A DNA stretch of 48,000 nucleotides from Apostichopus japonicus (GCF_037975245.1 NC_092568.1:30687001-30735000), one strand, 5' to 3'. Positions 1-13,200 are shown, counted from the first letter of the stretch. The notes: generated by a model from the sequence alone, not told the origin. Program-made: numbers and translations.

Positions 1-3000
1 TTTTTCCATTTTCGTTTGTGGTGGGGTGGGGGGTGGTGGGGCTTGGTTGGACCAAAAATGATGAATCTGACTGAAACATCGTACACTCGGCAATCTGCCC
101 AACGTCCCATCTTTGATAAGGCTACAAAGCTGCGTGTGGACATCATTGAACAAATATTGCCAACTTTGTACCTTCAACTCAAAAAACTCTATGACATAAA
201 AGTAACCACAGAGACACTATGTTTACCAAGAACAAGCGACTTAACAAAGACTTACTGATTTTTTAGCGGCAGATGCTTTTTGACGTCATCAACCCGACTA
301 AACAATTCAACCAACAGATTAAAAATATCAACGTATTAGTGAAACGCTTCCTAAAAACCTCCACCATGCAGAAGGAGTCGTATAAGTATATTATCGTTGG
401 AGATTTCTTTTTACTTTGAAACATCATAGAGTAATGTTTGCGTTACTTCTTAGCCCTAACCATATGAAAAAGTTCTCTCCTTTGTGACAAGTAAGGATTA
501 ATTTGCTCACTTAAAATAGCGGTTACTTTAATCTTACACCGTTATTTAAAGAAGATTTATCTAGATAAATGTTGCTATTTTTGGTGTGCCACTGCCCAAA
601 GGACAAACCCAACGAAACCGCCAAGTGTTTCCATGGTAACTATAACACTTTTCATAGATCATGAACTCAGGTGTAACGCACTTGTTAGAGTACCTGCATG
701 CGCATGCGTGAATGCAATGATAAATTCTAAAGTCTGAAGAAGTCTTGATAAACCAACACAACTGGAAAAGTAAAGGTGAAATCTATTAGTCTTAATGTTT
801 CAGAGGAATAACCTGATGCCCAATATCGATTTTTCTTTGTGATCTCGCGTGGGCAAGAAGTGTGGGTGGGTGGGTTGGGTGGGGGGGGGCAAGTGGAGGG
901 CTATTTTGGAGGAGAGGGGAGGGGAATTGGTAAAGGGCACTGAAACCCATGTACTGTTACTTGTTGTATAATCTTAAGCTTGCACTTGTAGCTTGGATAC
1001 TAGAATTATAACACGACTAAACAACTACCGTACGTGACTATAAAACGGCTATACTGGACTATAAACGACTTAACTAGACTATAAAAGGCATGGCTTATAA
1101 TTGCATATCGTTAAATTAGTTAAATAGTTTTATGTTGCGTTGTTTACTACAGATTTTAATTAAGGCTATTTTTTATAATATAATTAACTTTCGTGTCCTA
1201 TACCTCCATAATATTTTGGAACAAAGTACATGTGGAAGAACGGTATGTATAAGTGGTCCAAATCAATTTAATGAGACCACAATTTCTCGACATGCGTCTT
1301 GCTATGAATTCATAAGCCAAAAAAAAATCACATGAAGGCTATTAAAGCAGCACCGGCACTGAAAAACGATTTGACTGGTTATAGCCGAATATTCTTACGT
1401 TAAAAGAATTATATGTCTGCTATCGTTTGGATTTTTCATTGCTAATGTTTAGGATTGCCAAAAGTGGGGGAACATATCACCCAGTACCCCCCCCCCCCCA
1501 GCCCGACTGGTTCCGCCGTCATGTGTATGTCACATTAAAGAACTCATATTCTTGCAATATGTGCATGTATTATCTATTATAGGCTACTCCATATACCAAA
1601 ATAATATGCAAATAAGACTTGCATATGAATCAAGGGGCGGAGAGAGTCTGATCGTGCCCGGGGAAGAATAATGTCATCAGGCCCTCTTCATGTTCGTAAA
1701 GAAAATAACAATACATTACTTTTTTTTCCCCATATTATATGTTCATTTAATTCAATTGTTTTGAAATATCAATCAAAGGGCTTACATCTGAACCTGTAAA
1801 ATATGTATCCCCCTCCTACCCCCCCCCCTCCCCCTTTACCATCTAACCACTCAACGTGTCCATATATCTTACAAATGTATTGACTGCTGTTACATGTTCT
1901 CGTTTCATGACGAGCAAAAATGCACGAAATATAGAACGAATCTATCCAGGTCTTTATGTTGCATCCACTCGAAGATTTTGCAGGCAAAAGAATCCAATCA
2001 CTTTACTTCCCTTTTATAAAGCATTAAGGTCTGACAACGAAGCCCTTCATTTACGTACATATAGAAACAAAGAAAGGTATAATTTAAAATACCTTCATAC
2101 ACGGAATCCCCAGGCAATTGTTTGACGATAAAAGCATCGTTTAATGTCAAATTGTTATGAACTAAAATAAACCTTTTATTCGACTAAAAAATTACTGATG
2201 TAGTCCCTTTATTCGAAATTTTTATCTGTGATGAATACATGTGTTCCAATTTTAGATTAAAAGTGTGATTTTGACAAGAAGAGTCTCATTATGGTGCAAT
2301 CTGGGTCATGTTTTGATAACGTTGTATGTCATACATAGGCTACTTTATGTGATGCAATTAACAGAGTATGGTAGAAACTATACGGTGTAGCCTATGTTAA
2401 TTTGTGAACTGAACTTGGGCGATATTTATATTGGACAAGTAAAATGTTTTAGTATCATAACAGTAATACGATACAGATACGCTGAGCGATGAACCCCCTA
2501 TACCCTGATCTTCAACCCTCGGCTCCCTCCCGTACCCCAAAGAGTTAATTAATGAGTAAACACGAAAACTGCCATTTGCCTGACTGCATACATGCTTATC
2601 AAAGTTCATCAATCGAAATTAAAAATATCCTATCTAGCCCCAATTCCTTCCAACGTGCCAACTTTTTTTTAATTTTTGCCCGCCCTGAAGTAATATAGTT
2701 CTATATTTTTAAGAACAAAAGACACCATTTTATATAAAAGTATCTTGGCGAAAAAATAATACTAATTACTTCAAACAGATTTATTGTTATAGTCCATTAA
2801 CCTTCATTTGAAGGCACAATCTACCATGGATGCGTGTGATTTGACCAGTTAGCAATTTGATATTTGATCAATCTTTAATACGTTTGGTAAAATCTCGGAT
2901 CGATAAAAGCACTGATCGAACACACACAAAGCAAAAATATAAAACAGTTTAAATTAAAAGTGTCGGTATTGCTTCGGAAAGTAACATTGTGCACTTAATG

Positions 3001-3813
3001 ATAATAAAGTATACTACGTTTTATTTTACTCACATTATTTAGCGTGTATATTACGTTACAAGGGCCACTTTAACAGTCACAAGTATATTACTACGAAACA
3101 TATGGTTCATTTTTTATTCATCATCATAACCCACGTAGACTGGTTTAAAGAGGGCTCACATTGAATTTCGTTTTAGTATATGTAAGTAATGTCAATAGGC
3201 TATATTAAAAAGCTTTCTGGTGTTCATCAAGTTCATCAAGTACAAACAAATGGAAAATCGAATAAAAGTAAAATTAATGTGGCGGAATCTAAGGCTTAAT
3301 TTGTGTTTTTTTTTTCTTGTATAGTTTCGCTTCGAGTAGAAGTTAGCGATCTCAATTGAGACCTCACCGAGCTATTAAGAAGCAAAAATGCTGTTTGCTG
3401 ATGTGGGCGTAATTGAGAGGTTGGCCAGTCCGTGTGTAGATATAGATGAGCTTCTTTACGTGTAGGTTCGGCGCACTGCTCATATTTAATTAAAAGTTTT
3501 ATGACCTCCATAAACACAGAATGATTGACGAAAATGTATCCTATTTGAGAAAAGGGATAAAGTAAAGATTCAGTTGTCATCAAAATTCAGAAATACATCG
3601 AACGCCAAACACATCAGCAAGAGAAAGAAATTGGTGAGTGTTTTCTCTTTTTTTTTTCATCATATAGCGGAAGATACTATACGGTACATACATTTATGCA
3701 TGACGTGTAATAGTCTAGCATCGATTTCGTCATATAATCGTTCGCTAAAGTGACAGTATTTTGTGATAAGTTTAATATCTAATAACTATGTACATTACTA
3801 GTATACTATGTTA
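1..3813. other. No gene seen, 5' end of window
   Basis: AT-rich DNA without a recognisable exon. It contains a G-rich start (16-50), the G-tract at 861-890, poly-C runs at about 1489 and 1821, and a short GACTATAAA repeat at about 1036-1088. Open frames of up to 95 codons show no family resemblance. Confidence 0.6.
861..890 (+). other. G-quadruplex-prone tract
   Basis: GTGGGTGGGTGGGTTGGGT followed by a long G-run: at least four G3 runs with 1-2 base loops. Confidence 0.7.
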
Positions 3814-3814
3814 T

Positions 3815-3898
<84 letters not shown>
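3814..3898. repeat. (CA)n(TA)n microsatellite
   Basis: A short CA run grades into about 37 uninterrupted TA units. Confidence 0.97.
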
Positions 3899-3902
<4 letters not shown>

Positions 3903-4533
3903 ATGTTATTGATGTTTGCCAAGATATTAATGATGAAAATGTGCCACTTTAGTATCATCAGCAGAATAACGCGTTAAACTGACGAATATAATATGTAAAA
4001 AATAGATTTATTTATTTTCAGACTATATCAGCCAGCGTTTTTGAATGTTAACGATCTACTATATTTTGGTGTTCATATCAGACTAACGTAACCATGTACC
4101 ATTGAACATTTAACATTTAAGTTGAGCACCTCACAAAGTGATATCAATAACTGTAATGTTATACCCAGGGGTACTCAATAGTTAAACCGCGAACCAAATC
4201 CTCCCACGCCGTAACATCCGGGACAGTAATCTCGGTTTTGAGTATCCTTAAGACGTTAGGCTTTATTTATATTACTTTTAATTTTAATAATTAAAATGCC
4301 TTGGTCATTTATTCCCATTACATTTGACAGAGTCTGTTCAAAGTATCTCTTTCGAGATCCGGCTTTAGGAATCATAAATGATTCCGTGATGGTTAGCATC
4401 ATGATTGATCTCTAGAGTAGGGCAACATTTATCACCAAAACAGAACTAGTATTGTTCGATGCAGGTAACAAAAGCCAACAGTGGACTAACGGACCCTCCA
4501 TGCTTGTTTCGAAACTCTGGACATATATACAAT

Positions 4534-4640
4534 CAGCGTCCATGGCCTCGTTGGTTATGGTGTCTGCATACAAAAAGAGGGAGGCCCGGGTTCGAATCCC
4601 GTTAGAGGCTGGAAGTTTATCCAACTCATTGCCTTTTCAA
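4534..4640 (+). mobile_element. tRNA-derived SINE with TA/ATT-rich tail
   Basis: The tRNA-like head is 4534-4611. The A box is TGGCCTCGTTGG (4543-4554) and the B box is GGTTCGAATCC (4589-4599, perfect). The acceptor ends CAGCGTC and GAGGCTG pair at 6 of 7. The downstream phrase TGGAAGTTTATCCAACT and CTCATTGCCTTTTCA recurs in diverged form at about 4710-4765 after an AT-rich spacer, so the tail may be a partial duplication. Open frames on both strands here are shadows. Confidence 0.75.
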
Positions 4641-4703
4641 TTATATCAATATATATATATTATTATTATTATTATTAATATATATATATATATTGATATA
4701 TAG
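4641..4703. repeat. TA/ATT microsatellite forming an inverted repeat
   Basis: TATATCAATATATATATATT, then (ATT)n, then the near-complement ending in TATTGATATA. The arms are of about 20 bp, so the tract can fold into a hairpin. It is the tail of the SINE just upstream. Confidence 0.8.
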
Positions 4704-4765
4704 AAAATATATGGAAGTTTTTCCACTGTTCTGGATTTTCCTTCTCATTGCGTTTTCATTAATAT

Positions 4766-6349
4766 ATATATATACACTTCTAAAAACTCTCTACAAGTTA
4801 CATCCAAAGTAATTTACAAGTTAAATGGTCTTCCTTGAAGTACAATGTATTCTAGCAAAAATCAACCGCAACGTAACATGTACGTGGAGTTGTTTTGTTG
4901 CCATGGTAACAATTTGACTACCACTATATAAATATGTAATTCGAATCTGCCCAAGGGTGAAATCACTCCCACTTTGGACGCTTAATGTTACCATTTTTTA
5001 GCCTACGTTAAAACAAAACTTTTAATATTGGAGAAAATGATCCTTTTAGCGGCTGTGGCTCATTAATTAAAGTTGCTGTACTGCCTAGCCTAACACACAC
5101 GTGAGTTCATCAGATGCAACACATGATTCAATAGAAGACAATAGGTTTGCATGGCCTCAGACGATATGTTTACAATGCAATCAATTTAGCAAAATAAGAG
5201 CATTCCATAGATTTAGCTTATTTTGAACTCATTATTTTGAACCCGGGAATGACTGTAGAAGCATTACAAGCACTCAATAATTTATCGTGTTTCTTGGACT
5301 TTAATATATCAAGATTAAAGCTTAAGGTAAGTTTGCATAAGGAAAGACATCAACTTTCAGAGTGGCATAAATACGGTGTTTCCTTCTTAATTATTTAAAA
5401 GGTGCGAAAAGGGAATTTCCCATACATAAACTAAACCTCTACATTAACTACTGCCTTATTTAACATCAATTACAATCTCATAGTTACGTTGGAACATTGC
5501 TATAGTTACAATCTCTGACGTCAATTGTCTGACGATCTCTCACGTCTACAGAAATTAACAAGAAAAAAGGACATTTATATACTCGTAATTTACGTCAGAT
5601 AGAAATAAAAACAAATACTACAATCCTGTATATAATGTACCTATTAGCATCCCTTTCTCTTTTCATTTCATTTTCAAGGGGATCCCTTCACAGTACATTT
5701 GTAAACACTAAAATAAATAATAATTAAAATTAGGCCTATATAAGGTCGCCTAGAAAGATGCAACTTTTTGTAGCATGTTCTATCTTTATCACAACATATT
5801 ATAAATTCAAGACAAGTGGCTGCAGGTGAACGTATTAGGACTTACTTCAATTCTTCATGTATGCAGGAGCTGCATAAAGACTAGTCTACTGTATAGAAGA
5901 AGATCTAGTCTGATAGCTGTAAGGATGAGATCCTCGCAAAACAAACCAAAAAAGCCCTTAACAGAATTGTTTTTGGTATAGAAGTCATATTTATCGTATT
6001 CATAACCCAATAATTACAAAACGCCTCTTCACAAAAGAATTGATAAAACTTACCTGATTTTTAAGTTTTGAGAGAAAATGGCGTATGTAAATTACATCAA
6101 GCTTTCCCAAATTGTAAGCAGTAAGATCTCTGGTTGTGACGTTACGTCGTCCGGACTACCCAAATTTTTGCCAAAACCTGTTTGGCTGGATCATATAACT
6201 GCCCCCCCCCCACCCACACACACACACACACCCATCCCAACTGCCTCCCCCTCGGCCATTCCCCTTATACAAACTCACTAGCCATGGCAGTGAGACGAGG
6301 TTATGCCTACAAAAAGTTTCCATAGCCGATGTACCCCGTCTAGTTTATA
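4766..6349. other. No gene seen
   Basis: AT-rich. The segment from about 5198 (GAGCATTCC...) resembles one from about 23200 and may be an old dispersed repeat. A strong donor at 5326/5327 is discussed under rejected items. A C-run and a CA repeat lie at about 6202-6231. Confidence 0.55.
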
Positions 6350-6505
6350 AAAGTCGAATGAGATTGTCATTGTCATCATTGTTATTGCGAATACTGATGT
6401 AAAATATCTTGATTTATTTTCTCTCTTTCTCTTCCGCGCCTTGAGCACCCTTCCGGGTGGATATTCACGCCTTATTAATCACCATTATTATTATTATTCT
6501 TATTG
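6350..6505 (+). mobile_element. 3' tail of a CR1/L2-like LINE
   Basis: GCGCCTTGAGCACCC, then GGGTGGATATTCACGCC and TATTAATCACC, then an (ATT)n tail (6482-6501). This order is the conserved 3' untranslated end of L2/CR1-like LINEs in marine animals. No coding part remains. The left limit is uncertain. Confidence 0.6.
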
Positions 6506-7167
6506 CGGGACGTAATGAATTACTTCGTAATGTTCGCGTTGACATTATGTACATATAAAATGATGTGTGTGTAACGAGTGATTATATTGTCAATAACAGA
6601 TATGCGACGTACAAGATCAAACATGAACTTCATAACTCTATCTGTTAACGGGGAACTTATTTTGCCTACATAGTGTTTGAGCATACAGGGCTATAGAGAA
6701 TAAAATCCATTCGATATACCGATGCTATCCTCTACATCCTATACTGTGGCGCACCCTACAATTGCCACACTTGCAAATTGTGCCATATCATCATAGTAAC
6801 ACAATAGCTCAGCCTAATCACCTGTGCGTCAGTCAGAACGAAACGTTGCAAATTACATATTTTACTTCATTATGAATCGGTTTACGGTTTTTCTGTCATA
6901 AAAGTCATTCCAAAGTTACACGAGACAGTACTTTGTATTTATGTATTTATTCATCTAGGAAAATGTAAGACTGTTGAAGTTCAGAATCATTTTGTTCGAG
7001 CCTTGAATGTAAAGTTACTCTTTACGAGCAGTCGTTTCTTGACTAACATATTTTACTACGTATAGGGCCTAGTAGGCTTACACATTTCAAGGCTAAAGGT
7101 AAAATGTCAATGTCAATAAATGCGGCAACAACTTAAAACGTGTAACAGTACTGTTGTAAAAATCCAA

Positions 7168-7189
7168 TTTTTTTTTTTTTTTTTTTTTT
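7168..7189. repeat. Poly-T tract
   Basis: A run of 22 T. It could be the reverse-strand A tail of a retroposed copy lying downstream, but no element was recognised. Confidence 0.8.
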
Positions 7190-7796
7190 GCTTAGTGACC
7201 CCAGTTTAAATCTTCATAGTCTAGGAGACCCTCCAGTTGGGGATTTTGTCTCCAGTTAGTAATGTTGTCGCATGGGGAAGAGGCATACGGGGAGGAAGTA
7301 ACCCGTCCCCTTAATTTGAGAAACTTCAATATCATAAAGGATGCATTATGCACAAAAAATGTGTTATAACTGGTGAAGTAATTGATTTTCTACATTTTAT
7401 CACAATTTTTTGCTTAACAAATCTCTGTTATTTCTTGTCCTTTTAATGATTTTGGTTTTGGCGACCCTACAAAATTTCCTGCCTATCCTTACAACCCACA
7501 TTGAATTTAAATTGGATTTAAAAGGTTAGCCTCGATGAAGCTGCAGACCTTCATCATAATATATGCAAATTAGGATAAACCTGTATCTACAACTTTGAAA
7601 CTATAGGATTGCAAAAGAAAAAAAATTAAAGAAAGAGGGAGAAACACGTGATGATTAAGTTTGGGCGGGAAATGTTAGGCTATAGAACAAATAAAAACCA
7701 GTTTCATTTCTTGAAACGTGTATAGTAATACACAGACTTACCTTCTATAAACTTCAACAAAAATCATTCCCGACAGGTGCATATGTATAAGCTATA

Positions 7797-7867
7797 TATA
7801 TCCCAAGTGTTCGAGCAGACGACACGTTATAATATCCTAAGTGTTCGAGCAGACGACAAGTTATAGC
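7797..7867. repeat. Tandem duplication of ~37 bp
   Basis: AAGTGTTCGAGCAGACGACA occurs twice, followed by CGTTATAATA or AGTTATAGCG. Confidence 0.85.
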
Positions 7868-8602
7868 GTGTGCTTCGTCATTCCCACTACTGTACTATAA
7901 ACAGACTGCCCGTAACGTTGTTATTTACGTTACTTTTATATAGTGACTGAAACCTTCTATATTCATTGATTCTTTTACTGACCTGGTGATATTTTTCTTA
8001 TCTCTCCTTCTCTCTTTGTTTTACTATTGAACTATAGATATTATCATTCAATATAAACATCAAATGCATGCAGTTCAAACTTCCTATTTTATTGACGTAT
8101 CGTTCTGTAAATATATATAAATTTGTGTCACACGATGCTGCTGATAAAGTCATATATTTATAGAGCCGATGTGTTTACAAAACATTGCGTCAGTTGGTTG
8201 CAACAAGTCTACACTCGTCTTGAACTGTAACGGGCTGTAAACAAAACCCGGCTAGTCTGTGCATGCATGCATATTTGTCATCAGGTAAGATATCAAGTTT
8301 ATCACGTAGGCCATATTTTCATGTGCTGATAATGTATCTCGTTTAAATGATTTTGCTATGCAATTCGTGTCCACACATTGTTGCGGATTACTTCTGTTTT
8401 TGTTAAGAGTTATGACACGAACCACTAAATACAAAATCAAAAGTGGAATGTGACTCGAACAATAAAGAGATAATACCCGTGTCAATGACTTTAATCGAAT
8501 CAGGAAAATCACTGAAATAGATTCGACCTTAAAATGAAGCGATTCGATACAACTCTGAATTAGGCCTATATGCTGTATTAAATATGATACTATTATATAT
8601 AC

Positions 8603-8604
8603 AA

Positions 8605-8638
<34 letters not shown>

Positions 8639-8722
8639 GTAATTATATATATATGTAATTATATATATATATATATACTTTTATAATTATATATATATAA
8701 TTACTGAAATTGTATATATACA
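8603..8722. repeat. (CA)n(TA)n microsatellite with internal duplication
   Basis: A TA array interrupted by repeated ATGTAATTATATATATAT blocks. It directly precedes the decayed ribozyme repeat. Confidence 0.9.
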
Positions 8723-8725
8723 TAA

Positions 8726-8825
8726 AGAATGAATGTGTAGCAAGTGGTATGACAGAAATATATTAAATTAATCAAGATCAACACACCAGAAAAATTCCAC
8801 TTTTCGTCCTTTTGGGACTCATCAT
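8726..8825 (-). mobile_element. Decayed copy of the hammerhead-carrying repeat
   Basis: The - strand keeps AUGAUGA, stem II GUCC-CAAAA-GGAC and GAAA (complement 8802-8825). CUGAUGA has lost its first C, and the stem III/cleavage segment (CCGGUCGUGA) is deleted, so it should be inactive. The tail matches 28226-28256 (ACACACCAGA) and continues with GTAGCAAGTGGTATGACAG, shared with 15305-15382. Confidence 0.75.
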
Positions 8826-9839
8826 AAGTTCGTTTATCACCCACCTCACAGCAAGTTAACGAGATTCGGGGTATCACAATTGCTCATTTAACACGAAAAA
8901 AAAAGATAATGAGTTAGTAGTATAAATTCAAAGATGGATCGTTTATAAAAAGGTAGAGAAAAGCCATTTGTTGAGAGCACGTTTTGCAAGCAGCGATACC
9001 TTCTTCATGTTGTATATTAGACTACAAGGCAATACAAAGCAGGAAATTAACAGGGAAGGACTTAATTGTCCTGAAGTGTGTAGTGTCCTAGCTATAGCAT
9101 TTAAGGGAAGGTAACAGTGGCGGTTTAAGTACAAAACCAGATAAATATTCAATAAGAGTACCTTTGCAGGAGATAATTGGCCTACCATTAGGGGAAACTT
9201 CGAGTGATTTCGCCAAGTCAAATAACATGGTGGTGCAGCGTTGGGAAATGTTCAAATCAGTGGGGAGAAGAAGAGATTTTCTTTCCAAGAAGCTTGAGGA
9301 CTTTATGTAACTTAGCTATAGTGTGTAGAAAACTCCTGGCTTGTGTGTCGTGCAGGGATGCGGACAGACACATGCTCAATAAGCTGATCTGAGGACAAAG
9401 TACTTATTAAGTAGAATAGTTCTTCTTTGTAATCCGAACACGGATTGGATGAAAGTTTCTTGTTAGAAGTTATTTTAAAAATATAAATAAATCATGATGT
9501 ATGGCGTCCAAATTGATATTCACCGGCACGCACTTGGGCTGCATTTGGCAAATTGGCGTTGAACTTTGCCACAGTCTGGTGAAGACAAACTTGACTGTTA
9601 AAATAACTAATTTACTTTAATACACCAAAATCTCACCTGGAAGGTTCAAATCAGGCAAATAAACTTAAAATATTCACAAAATTAAATATTATCATAAAAC
9701 ATGACATGAAACCCATGGGCCAAAGTTGAGTTTTGTGCAATTTTCCATGAGTTCTCTTATACTTAACAGTGATAACGTAAACTTTTGTGTACCGTGTATA
9801 TCTCTTGAATTGATATATTTACTGGTATTCAATTACCTG
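8826..9839. other. Upstream region of GPA2, no gene seen
   Basis: It presumably contains the GPA2 promoter, but no convincing TATA box, initiator or binding-site cluster could be chosen in this AT-rich DNA. Short frames at 8943-9392 on both strands overlap each other and look random. Confidence 0.5.
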
Positions 9840-9878
9840 TGAATATCCCAACCCAATGCAAAATGCAGCAGCATTACG
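9840..9878 (+). other. Possible 3' part of a GPA2 5' UTR exon
   Basis: A consensus donor, ATTACG|GTAAGT, lies at 9878/9879. It would splice across a 278-bp intron to the acceptor ending at 10156, just before the GPA2 ATG. Its upstream limit (transcription start) is not visible. Two ATGs (9856 and 9863) would then form short upstream ORFs. This is inferred from splice signals only, with no transcript. Confidence 0.35.
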
Positions 9879-10168
9879 GTAAGTTTGTTTGCTTAGATGT
9901 GTATGATCTTAAAAGATATAAACTTCCACATCCCGATGGAATAAAATGCCGTCAAAATAGTTCATCTTACGGTGGACACTTATTGAATTTGTGCATAGTT
10001 TAACCTTGATTGCTTAAGACGTTTGAAGTAGGTGGCCGGTTAAGACCAGAACTCATTGTTAACGGTTCTAAGATTTAAGGGGAAATGTGTTCTTTCTTTT
10101 CTCTTTTAATTAGGTAATTCGTTTTAAATTTGTTTCTACTCTTTGTTTCTCATCAGGTATTTTGTAAC

Positions 10169-10286
10169 ATGAACGGGGACATCCAAGTGACCTTTCTGGT
10201 TACGTACATGTTACTAACGTCATTTTATTGTTCCGACGCCGATGGCACGACGCCATCATGGGAGCAACCGGGATGCCATCTTGTAG
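10169..10286 (+). CDS. GPA2: GPA2 coding exon 1 (signal peptide and start of mature chain)
   Basis: The exon encodes residues 1-39 plus the first base of codon 40. It holds the signal peptide and the first cysteine of the mature hormone (WEQPGCHLV). The donor is TTGTAG|GTAAGT at 10286/10287. A good acceptor, TTTGTTTCTCATCAG, ends at 10156, 12 bases before the ATG, so this exon probably begins at 10157 and is preceded by a 5' UTR exon. Confidence 0.88.
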
Positions 10287-13200
10287 GTAAGTAACATGTG
10301 ACCCGTAGGTGATATTTAGTGGCTTTACACTGTAAATCCGATTTTTAAGATTACTAAATTGTCAAATCTATGCTCAGTGAGTTATTTTATCAATCCATTC
10401 ATTCATCTATCAATCCATCCTCCAACCATCCAACATTCCGTCCATTAAACAACTCCTTCATCCGTCAGTCATCTGGTCACATTCTACATCTATCAAATAC
10501 ATGCATTCATCTACCGATCTATTCAACCATCCATCCGTTTTTTCATCCATCCTTTCATCCAACCATCCATCCAACATTCACTCACCCATCCGTCCACCCG
10601 TCTATCCGTCCATCCGTCCGTCTATCTTTAGCTCACCATAAACTTAACCATCCACCCATCTATTCGTCCATTTTTGCCATTTATTCCTCCATCCATCCAT
10701 CCAATATTCATCCACCCATCCATCCTTCCATCCATCTGTCTATCTTTAGCTTACCATAAACCTACCCATCTATGCATCCATCCATCCACCCATCCATCCA
10801 TCCATCCATTCAAATTTCATCCACCCATCCATCCTTCCATCCATCCGTCTATCTTTAGCTTACCGTAAACCTATATACCCATCCATCCATCCTTTCATCC
10901 ACCCATCTATCCATCCATCCAAATTTTATCCATCCATAAATGCATGCACCCATCCATCCACTCGTCCATCCATCGATCTACCCATCCAATATTCACCCAT
11001 CCGTATTTCCCTCATCCATGGTAACTCAGGTGAATGATTATGATTTGATTGTCTGGCAAGGTCAAGGCCAAGTATCACCGACGTGACCCTACCATTTTAA
11101 ATTCATCATCATCATCATCATCATTCGGTTTTTGCATATGCCATGTCGATTATGTGAGTGGTGTTGTTGTATTATGACCAATCTAGATTATGGCAACACT
11201 CAGTCTATCACACATCTTACTATCTATCCCTCCCTCCATCCATCCATCCATAACACCGCTCATCCATTCATCCATCTCACCAAATCAGTTCATCCATCTG
11301 CATTCCACCCATCCATTCACCCATTCATCCATCTATCCCTCCCTCCATCCATAGCACCGACCATCCATTCATCCATCTCTCAAAATCAGTTCATCCATCT
11401 GCATTCCACCATCCATCCATTCATCAATCCATCCATCTATCCCTCCATCCATCCATATCACCGACCATCCATTCATCCATCTCACCAAATCAGTTCATCC
11501 ATCTGCATTCCACCCATCCATTCATCCATCTATCCTTCCCTCCATCCATATCACCGACCATCCATTCATCCATCTCTCAAAATCAGTTCATCCATCTGCA
11601 TTCCACCATCCATCCATTCATCAATCCATCCATCTATCCCTCCATCCATCCATATCACCGACCATCCATTCATCCATCTCACCAAATCAGTTCATCCATC
11701 TGCATTCCACCCACCCACCCGTCCATCCATCCATCTATCCATCTATCCCTCCATCCATCCATATCACCGACCATCCATTCATCCATCTCTCAAAATCAGT
11801 ATATCCATCTGTATTCCACCCATCCATTCATCCATCTATCCTTCCCTCCATCCATATCACCGACCATCCATTCATCCATCTCACCAAATCAGTTCATCCA
11901 TCTGCATTCCACCCACCCGTCCATCCATCCATTCATCCATCTGTCCTTCCCTCCATCCATATCACCGACCATTAAATTAATTCATCTGCCAATCATTTCA
12001 CCCATCTGTTTTCCATTCATGTATTCATTTCTCTCATCGACATTCAAGATTCCGTCACCTTTCTGCTCAAGTGCTTGAACATCTAATATCGTCTGAAATG
12101 ATAAAATAGTTCCTTAAAAGATGTTATGTCGATCAAATGTCGATCAAATATGATGTCATCCCAAGTGTCAATATGCCGAGATTATTAATGTTTGCTAACA
12201 TGGTGAGATCATATCGACAAAGTTGGAATAATAAATGCCAACATGGTGAGATCATTATGATATTATTATATAGGATGTTGATGTTCTTGCTAGGTACATC
12301 ATGACATTTCGATTCTTACTTGCAAAACTATGGTTTCATTATAAATGAAGAATTGCTAAGGCCCTCCGCCAAACCATTACCTTTAGCAGTGTTCTATAGT
12401 CTTTCTTTCTTTCTTCCTTTCTTTATTTAATTCCTCTTTGGTTTAATATGATGCTGTCAATTTCTTACACAACAAGGAATACAAGAGAGATGCTTACCTC
12501 CCAAGTGAACCATAATGGTGAAGAATGAGAAAGGAAACTGATGCCTGCGAGATGTCCGAAGATAATATCACAAGCTACTTGAAATAAAAATGACTACTAA
12601 AACAAAAGCAAACTTAAATATTTTATACTTGATGCGTCAAATTATAACATAAATCATCCACGCGGATGAAGCACTGATCATTAATATTGACACATCTAAA
12701 GATATTAAAAAGACCAATTTTACTGTGGAAAACTGTAGCTTTGTTTGTTTCGATATTAAAATAACTTCTGACAGCGATCAGTCACTTATGCAGCAGCAAA
12801 TAAGGAGTGGACATCGCAGTCGTCACGACCGAAGGTGTTATCATGCTTATGAAGCCCTTGACTGCAGAACAAAAACTTGCTTTGGTCACGATATTATATA
12901 ACTTACGGCGTCTATTTGTGTTAGCAACCATTATCAGACTATGGAGATGAACTGAAAAAAAGATTGTGATTCAATTTAGATTCCTACAAATCTTCTTCTC
13001 TTTTTTCGATGACCAAACCCCCACACCATTTAAAAACCTTTAATCCAAAGTATATTGACGGTTTAACAGATGAATAACGCCAACTCGTCACCTTTTATTA
13101 AAGGACAAATTAATTGAAATATTGTAAAGTTCAAAACAGCAAGATTTTTGAAAAACTTTGCCCTTGATATATATTATAGACTTGCCAGACTTAAGTAGGT

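Larger units (their letters stand above)
6506..8602. other. No gene seen
   Basis: AT-rich, with only the poly-T tract and the 37-bp duplication as structure. The 120-codon - strand frame at 8252-8614 starts inside the TA microsatellite and shows no conserved motif. Confidence 0.55.

Noticed and set aside
4534-4611. Functional tRNA gene
   Set aside because: The A and B boxes are good but the anticodon arm does not fold, and a SINE-like body with TA/ATT tail follows.
5249-5326. ATG followed by 26 open codons and a strong AAG|GTAAGT donor, looking like a first coding exon
   Set aside because: It is too short to judge, has no recognisable signal peptide or matching downstream acceptor, and lies just after a dispersed-repeat phrase.
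10377-11978. CRISPR-like array
   Set aside because: It is a eukaryotic tandem repeat without unique spacers.
11132-11980. 282-codon open frame, the longest in the window
   Set aside because: It is entirely CATC/ATCC repeat encoding Ile-His-Pro-Ser strings inside GPA2 intron 1.
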